Assembly: GCF_025837155.1 (NCBI RefSeq)
Contig: NZ_CP107549.1
Location: forward strand, 1,612,001 to 1,676,000
Direction: 5' to 3'
Origin: Pseudomonas sp. Z8(2022)
GTDB lineage: Bacteria; Pseudomonadota; Gammaproteobacteria; Pseudomonadales; Pseudomonadaceae
DNA: 64,000 bases
Positions 56,969 through 64,000 of this stretch are shown one piece after another. The number at the start of each line of letters is the position of its first letter. The first letter of the stretch is position 1. The position numbers and the translations under genes were made by a program. A model generated the notes under the pieces. It searched no databases, had not been told where the DNA came from, and saw nothing but the letters and a program-made list of their open reading frames with translations.

Positions 56969-57349
56969 ATGAACGCAATGGCGGCCCTCAAGCAGTATCA
57001 GACCGTCAACAACCAGGCGCAGGCTGCAGAGGCCAGCCCTCATCGGCTCATTCAAATGTTGATGGAGGGTGGTTTGTCTCGTATTGCTCAGGCGCGTGGC
57101 GCCATGGAGCGTGGTCAGACTGCTCTGAAAGGTGAATTGATCGGCAAGAGTATTGCCATCATCTCGGGACTGCGCGAGAGTCTTGACCACCAGCAAGGTG
57201 GCGAACTGGCGGCCAACCTCGATAGTCTGTACGAATACATGATTGCCCGTTTGACCGAGGCCAATGTGAGCAACGAGCCGGAACTTCTTGAGGAAGTGTC
57301 TGTGCTGCTGCGTAACGTCAAACAGGGTTGGGATGCCATCGCTCAATAA
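56969..57349 (+). CDS. FliS-like flagellin chaperone (copy 2)
   Basis: 126 residues from the ATG at 56969 (GAGAG upstream; the GTG at 56957 is less likely). The same FliS pattern occurs: ALKQYQTVNNQAQAAEASPHRLIQMLMEGGLSRIAQAR, then LAANLDSLYEYMIARL. It is clearly different in sequence from copy 1. It may serve another client or be a regulator of it. 94 bp after fliS. Confidence 0.88.
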   Translation: MNAMAALKQYQTVNNQAQAAEASPHRLIQMLMEGGLSRIAQARGAMERGQTALKGELIGKSIAIISGLRESLDHQQGGELAANLDSLYEYMIARLTEANVSNEPELLEEVSVLLRNVKQGWDAIAQ

Positions 57350-57374
57350 TGGGCGAGCATCGGAGGAGAAACGA

Positions 57375-57665
57375 ATGAGTTCATCTGTCCAGCATTTGCA
57401 GGCGACCGGTACGGCCTTGCGCGATGCGCTGGCACGGCAGGACTGGGCCGCGATTGGTGAGCTTGACCTGCAGTGCCGCCTGGCTGTCGAGGCAGCCATG
57501 GTCGAAAGTGACGGAGACGATCTGCGTGACGGTCTGGAGCAACTCCTGGGGCTTTACCGTGAGCTGGTAACCGTTTGTCAGTCCGAACAGCAGCGCTTGG
57601 CCAATGAACTGGTGCAGCTCAACCACTCCCGTCAGGGGGCGAAGGTCTATCAGCTTTTCGGCTAA
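57375..57665 (+). CDS. FliT-like flagellar chaperone
   Basis: 96 residues from the ATG at 57375, with a strong GGAGGAG upstream. A helical protein (VQHLQATGTALRDALARQDWAAIGELDLQCR) of the size and position of P. aeruginosa PA1096, proposed as FliT-like. FliT chaperones FliD. Sequence conservation in this family is low, so the call relies on size, helical content and neighbours. Confidence 0.7.
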   Translation: MSSSVQHLQATGTALRDALARQDWAAIGELDLQCRLAVEAAMVESDGDDLRDGLEQLLGLYRELVTVCQSEQQRLANELVQLNHSRQGAKVYQLFG

Positions 57666-57676
57666 TCTCTGCTTTT

Positions 57677-57706
57677 ACCGAGTTTAACCGGCAGGTTCGG
57701 CTCGGT
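57677..57706 (+). terminator. Possible terminator after the fliT-like gene
   Basis: ACCGAG / CTCGGT outer stem with inner AACC / GGTT (loop GGCA), symmetric internal bulge, then a pyrimidine-rich TCCCCTCTAG. Weak. Confidence 0.35.
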
Positions 57707-57820
57707 TCCCCTCTAGCTAATTCTCTCTCTTTTTCTCCTGTCCTGTCCGTAGCGATTGCCAATTCAGTCGGCAATTGCGTGGCTGACACTATCAAAGTGC
57801 TAAAAAGTTACGTCATAAAA

Positions 57821-57849
57821 TTGACTGTCTTCAATTTTTTGACTTTACT
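57821..57849 (+). promoter_or_regulatory. Possible sigma-70 promoter of fleQ
   Basis: TTGACT (57821-57826), 17-bp spacer, TTTACT (57844-57849), giving a leader of about 70 nt before fleQ. The -10 is poor. The rest of 57707-57820 shows nothing clear. Confidence 0.4.
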
Positions 57850-57923
57850 AGTGGCAAGTTGCCGGTGTGCGCCGAGGAATCGGCGTGCGATCCTCCTCAC
57901 TTCTCGGGTCAGACAAGCACAAG

Positions 57924-59399
<1,476 letters not shown>

Positions 59400-59427
59400 T
59401 CCCTCAGCCGCAGGCCAGCAATAGGAA

Positions 59428-59466
59428 AAAGCCGGAGCTTTGACGCAAGCTCCGGCTTTGTTTTTT
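59428..59466 (+). terminator. Terminator after fleQ
   Basis: AAAGCCGGAGCTT (59428-59440), loop TGACGC, AAGCTCCGGCTTT (59447-59459), then GTTTTTT. Strong. Confidence 0.92.
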
Positions 59467-59496
59467 CAAGTCATTGAAAAATAAGGATAAAAAAGT

Positions 59497-59512
59497 AGGC
59501 ACGGGGATTGCT
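59497..59512 (+). promoter_or_regulatory. Sigma-54 promoter of fleSR
   Basis: AGGCACGGGGATTGCT: GG-N10-GC, 53 bp before fleS. FleQ-dependent expression of fleSR is the known arrangement. Confidence 0.85.
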
Positions 59513-59564
59513 AAAGCTCTTGTATCCGACCGTCTTCTGACGGTGCGTCGTATGAGAGAAACAG

Positions 59565-60779
59565 ATGGAAGCCAACCGCCGTCCTACCGAGTCAGCCGAG
59601 CCGAGCGTTTCGGCGCCGCTCGAACAAGCCAGCCGCGCAGGACTGGAGCAGGCCTTTGCCCTGTTCAACCAGATGTCCAACCAGCTCAGCGAGTCCTACA
59701 GCCTGCTCGAGGCTCGGGTCAATGAGCTGAAGGGGCAGTTGGCGCTGGTCAGTGCTCAGCGTATGCAGGAGCTGGCAGAGAAGGAGCGCCTGGCGCATCG
59801 CCTGCAAAGCCTGCTGGACTTGCTGCCTGGCGGTGTGATCGTCATCGACGGCCAGGGCGTCGTGCGTGAAGCCAACCCGGTGGCGCGGGCACTGCTCGGT
59901 CAGCCATTGGTGGGCATGCTCTGGCGCCAGGTGATTGCCCGCAACTTCGCCCCGCGCGAAGACGATGGGCATGAAATCTCCATGCGCGATGGCCGTCGTC
60001 TGTCCATCGCCACACGTTCCCTGCATGGTGAGCCGGGGCAGCTTGTGCTTTTGACTGATCTGACGGAAACCCGTCGCCTGCAGGATCAGTTGTCTCGTCA
60101 CGAACGTCTTTCGGCGCTGGGGCGAATGGTGGCTTCGCTCGCGCATCAGATCCGTACGCCACTGTCCGCTGCGCTGCTTTACGCCAGTCACCTCAATGAA
60201 CAGGTGCTGCCCGCCGAACAGCAGCAGCGTTTCGCCGGGCGTTTGAAGGAGCGGCTGCACGAACTGGAGAACCAGGTGCGCGACATGCTGATCTTCGCCC
60301 GTGGCGAGCTGCCGCTGCCTGATCGCTTGTCACCATCGGCCCTATTCGATGCGCTGCGTGCCGCTGCCGACGCGCATGTGGGCGGGATGAGCGTGCGCTG
60401 GCAGTGCGATGTACGCGATGGCGAGTTGCTGTGCAATCGTGACACGCTGGTCGGCACCGTGCTCAACCTGATCGACAATGCCATTCAGGCGGCTGGTCGT
60501 GATGCGCATCTGAAGATTCATCTGTATCGCCGCGACAGCCAGCTGCGCCTGTGTGTCAGCGATAACGGGCCGGGGATGAGTCAGGAAACCCTGGCGCGTC
60601 TGGGCGAACCCTTCTTTACCACCAAGACCACCGGAACCGGCCTCGGTCTGGCGGTGGTCAAGGCAGTGGCGCGCGCCCATCAGGGCCAGCTGCTGCTGCA
60701 ATCACGTGCAGGTCGTGGTACCTGCGCCATCGTTTCTCTGCCGCTGCTCGACGCAGCGACTCACTCGAATCAGGAGTAA
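59565..60779 (+). CDS. fleS: FleS, two-component sensor kinase
   Basis: 404 residues, no membrane segment, so cytoplasmic. A PAS domain (about 80-175; GGVIVIDGQGVVREANPVARALL) precedes the HisKA box SLAHQIRTPLSAALL with phospho-His194 and the ATPase domain (NLIDNAIQAAG; DNGPGMSQE; GTGLGLAVV). It phosphorylates FleR. The signal is unknown. FleR starts 3 bp later. Confidence 0.95.
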   Translation: MEANRRPTESAEPSVSAPLEQASRAGLEQAFALFNQMSNQLSESYSLLEARVNELKGQLALVSAQRMQELAEKERLAHRLQSLLDLLPGGVIVIDGQGVVREANPVARALLGQPLVGMLWRQVIARNFAPREDDGHEISMRDGRRLSIATRSLHGEPGQLVLLTDLTETRRLQDQLSRHERLSALGRMVASLAHQIRTPLSAALLYASHLNEQVLPAEQQQRFAGRLKERLHELENQVRDMLIFARGELPLPDRLSPSALFDALRAAADAHVGGMSVRWQCDVRDGELLCNRDTLVGTVLNLIDNAIQAAGRDAHLKIHLYRRDSQLRLCVSDNGPGMSQETLARLGEPFFTTKTTGTGLGLAVVKAVARAHQGQLLLQSRAGRGTCAIVSLPLLDAATHSNQE

Positions 60780-60782
60780 CCC

Positions 60783-62198
<1,416 letters not shown>

Positions 62199-62279
62199 GT
62201 CCTGACGCAGGAATGCCGCAGCCGGGTAGGTGCGGCGTTGCCCGTGCTGCACGCGTTCTGCCGGTTTGGTATATGGAGT

Positions 62280-62334
62280 CCACCCTGAACCTGCCGGCTG
62301 CCTCCTGCTCGCGGTTCAGGGTGGTCGTTTTCTC
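62280..62334 (+). terminator. Terminator after fleR
   Basis: CCACCCTGAACC (62280-62291) pairs with GGTTCAGGGTGG (62313-62324) over a 21-nt loop, then TCGTTTTCT. Confidence 0.65.
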
Positions 62335-62361
62335 GTCCGCGTTCTCTTCTCTTCGTCATTC

Positions 62362-62377
62362 TGGCACCCTTGTTGCA
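62362..62377 (+). promoter_or_regulatory. Sigma-54 promoter of fliE-fliF
   Basis: TGGCACCCTTGTTGCA: GG-N10-GC, 53 bp before fliE, matching the FleR-dependent fliE operon. Confidence 0.88.
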
Positions 62378-62429
62378 AATACCTCTGCATAGCGCCGCTA
62401 GCGTCAAAAAGCGGGCAGTGGAGGAAGTC

Positions 62430-62759
62430 ATGAGCCAGGGTGTTGAATTCAATCGCTTGATGCTGGAAATGCGAGCCATGCAGGCCGAGGCCATGGCCCG
62501 CCAGAAGCCGGCTGTCAGCGAGCCAGTGCCAGGGGCACCGAGCTTCTCGGAAATGCTCGGGCAGGCGGTGAACAAGGTCAACGAGACCCAGCAGGTTTCC
62601 AACAAGCTCGCGACTGCCTTCGAGATGGGGCAGAGCGGGGTCGATCTGACTGACGTGATGATCGCCTCGCAGAAGGCCAGCGTATCCTTTCAAGCCATGA
62701 CCCAGGTGCGTAACAAGCTGGTCCAGGCTTATCAAGACATCATGCAGATGCCGGTCTGA
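62430..62759 (+). CDS. fliE: FliE, MS-ring/rod junction protein
   Basis: 109 residues from the ATG at 62430 (GAGGAAG before it; the codons upstream have no homology). The FliE pattern is [22 protein letters not shown], then [29 protein letters not shown]. It connects the MS ring to the rod and is the first axial protein exported. Followed 10 bp later by fliF. Confidence 0.95.
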   Translation: MSQGVEFNRLMLEMRAMQAEAMARQKPAVSEPVPGAPSFSEMLGQAVNKVNETQQVSNKLATAFEMGQSGVDLTDVMIASQKASVSFQAMTQVRNKLVQAYQDIMQMPV

Positions 62760-62769
62760 GGGTTGATTC

Positions 62770-64000
62770 ATGGCTGAAGCAGCAGTAGCAAACGTACCGG
62801 CCAAGGCCGAAGCAGACGAGCCGAAGAAGCCCCTGCTGGGTCTTGGTTTCCTGGAAAACCTCGCCGAGATGTCGGTGTTGCGTCAACTCGGCCTGCTGGT
62901 CGGTCTGGCGGCCAGTGTGGCGATCGGCTTTGCCGTGGTGCTGTGGTCGCAGCAGCCGGATTACCGTCCGCTCTACGGCAGCCTCAACGGTATGGATGCG
63001 ACCCAGGTGGTCGAGACGCTGACCGCCTCCGGTATCGACTACACCATCGAACCCAACTCCGGCGCGCTGCTGGTCAAGGCTGATGATCTGGCGCGTGCGC
63101 GCATGCGTCTGGCAGCCACTGGCGTGGCACCCACCGACACCAGCGTCGGTTTCGAAATTCTCGACCGTGAACAGGGTCTGGGCACCAGCCAGTTCATGGA
63201 AGCAACCCGTTATCGCCGTGGTCTCGAGGGCGAGCTGGCGCGTACGGTTTCCAGCCTCAACAACGTCAAGGCGGCACGGGTGCACCTGGCCATGCCCAAG
63301 GCTTCGGTCTTCGTGCGTGACGAGCGCAAACCGTCCGCCTCGGTACTGGTCGAGCTCTATCCGGGACGCGCGCTTGAGCCGAGCCAGGTTATGGCCATTG
63401 TCAATCTGGTGGCCACCAGCGTGCCCGAACTGGACAAGGGCCAGGTCACCGTGGTGGATCAGAAGGGCAACCTGCTCTCGGATCAGCAGGAGCTCTCCGA
63501 GCTGACCATGGCGGGCAAGCAGTTCGACTACACCCGGCGTATGGAAAGCCTGTTCACCCAGCGTGTGCACAATATCCTGCAGCCGGTGCTGGGTAGCGGC
63601 CGCTACAAGGCCGAAGTGTCGGCTGACGTGGACTTCAGCTCGGTCGAGTCCACTTCCGAAATGTTCAACCCGGACCAGCCGGCACTGCGCAGCGAGCAGC
63701 AGGTCAACGAGCAGCGTCAGAGCAGCCTGCCACCGCAGGGCGTACCGGGTGCGCTGTCCAACCAGCCGCCGGGGCCGGCCAGTGCGCCCGAGCAGACCGG
63801 TGGTGCAGCAGGTCCGGCCGGCCCGGTAGCGGCGGGGCAGCCGCTGGTGGACGCCAACGGTCAGCAGATCATGGACCCGGCCACGGGCCTGCCGATGCTG
63901 GCGCCTTACCCGGCGGACAAGCGTGAACAGTCCACCCGCAACTTCGAACTGGACCGTTCCATCAGTTATACCCGTCAGCAGCAGGGGCGTCTGCGTCGCC
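62770..64000 (+). CDS. fliF: FliF, MS-ring protein (partial, runs off right edge)
   Basis: 410 codons from the ATG at 62770; P. aeruginosa FliF has about 600. One N-terminal membrane helix (LGLLVGLAASVAIGFAVVLW), the YscJ/FliF ring-building domain (TSQFMEATRYRRGLEGELARTVSSL; VKAARVHLAMPK) and a long Pro/Gln/Gly-rich stretch (about 315-365). The second membrane helix and FliG-binding end are outside. The window ends mid-gene. Confidence 0.95.
   Translation, partial: MAEAAVANVPAKAEADEPKKPLLGLGFLENLAEMSVLRQLGLLVGLAASVAIGFAVVLWSQQPDYRPLYGSLNGMDATQVVETLTASGIDYTIEPNSGALLVKADDLARARMRLAATGVAPTDTSVGFEILDREQGLGTSQFMEATRYRRGLEGELARTVSSLNNVKAARVHLAMPKASVFVRDERKPSASVLVELYPGRALEPSQVMAIVNLVATSVPELDKGQVTVVDQKGNLLSDQQELSELTMAGKQFDYTRRMESLFTQRVHNILQPVLGSGRYKAEVSADVDFSSVESTSEMFNPDQPALRSEQQVNEQRQSSLPPQGVPGALSNQPPGPASAPEQTGGAAGPAGPVAAGQPLVDANGQQIMDPATGLPMLAPYPADKREQSTRNFELDRSISYTRQQQGRLRR

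Overview
The window comes from a Pseudomonas-type gammaproteobacterium. The evidence is the close match of AlgD, Alg8, AlgA, FleQ, CheR and FlgI to Pseudomonas aeruginosa proteins remembered from the literature, the high GC content, and the flgB-to-fliF gene order. A member of the P. mendocina/oleovorans side of the genus is possible, but the sequence alone does not prove it. I saw no insertion sequence, prophage, CRISPR array or replication origin.

Region 1 (1-12321, all minus strand) is an alginate-type exopolysaccharide operon read algD-algA-alg8-alg44-algK-algE-algI-algJ-algF-algX and cut by the left edge. Sugar-nucleotide enzymes (AlgD, AlgA), the c-di-GMP-gated polymerase (Alg8/Alg44), an AlgK/AlgE export route and O-acetylation proteins (AlgI, J, F, X) are all present. 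The order differs from the textbook operon, AlgK lacks a lipobox, and no epimerase (algG) or lyase (algL) is visible. The operon starts from an unusually AT-rich control region with GGCGCC-centred palindromes (about 12460-12622).

Region 2 (13073-17975, minus strand) is a tetR-adaptor-RND permease efflux operon with two near-identical palindromic operators before tetR.

Region 3 (18191-31934) is metabolic and transport DNA: divergent metR/metE with a consensus MetR box, a small Pseudomonas-type protein, an EamA exporter, an Lrp regulator divergent from a fused 2-oxoacid (indolepyruvate) ferredoxin oxidoreductase, a leucine-dehydrogenase family enzyme, tRNA-Arg(CCU), sstT and an MFS transporter.

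Region 4 (31952-64000) is the flagellar/chemotaxis cluster: flgZ-flgN-flgM and flgA on the minus strand, then cheV-cheR, flgBCDE, flgFGHIJKL, a 1325-residue multidomain glycosyltransferase, fliC, flaG, fliD, two fliS genes, a fliT-like gene, fleQ, fleSR, fliE and the first part of fliF. Sigma-54 elements (before flgA, flgB, flgF, fleS, fliE) and sigma-28 elements (before flgM and fliC) can be read directly and fit the known FleQ-FleSR-FliA hierarchy. Alg44, FlgZ and FleQ all keep c-di-GMP-binding motifs, so both arms of the sessile/motile switch lie in this one window.

The strongest candidates for a second look are the re-ordered alginate operon with its non-lipidated AlgK, its AT-rich promoter, the compositionally mosaic flagellar-locus glycosyltransferase, and FlgI with a long basic N-terminal extension.
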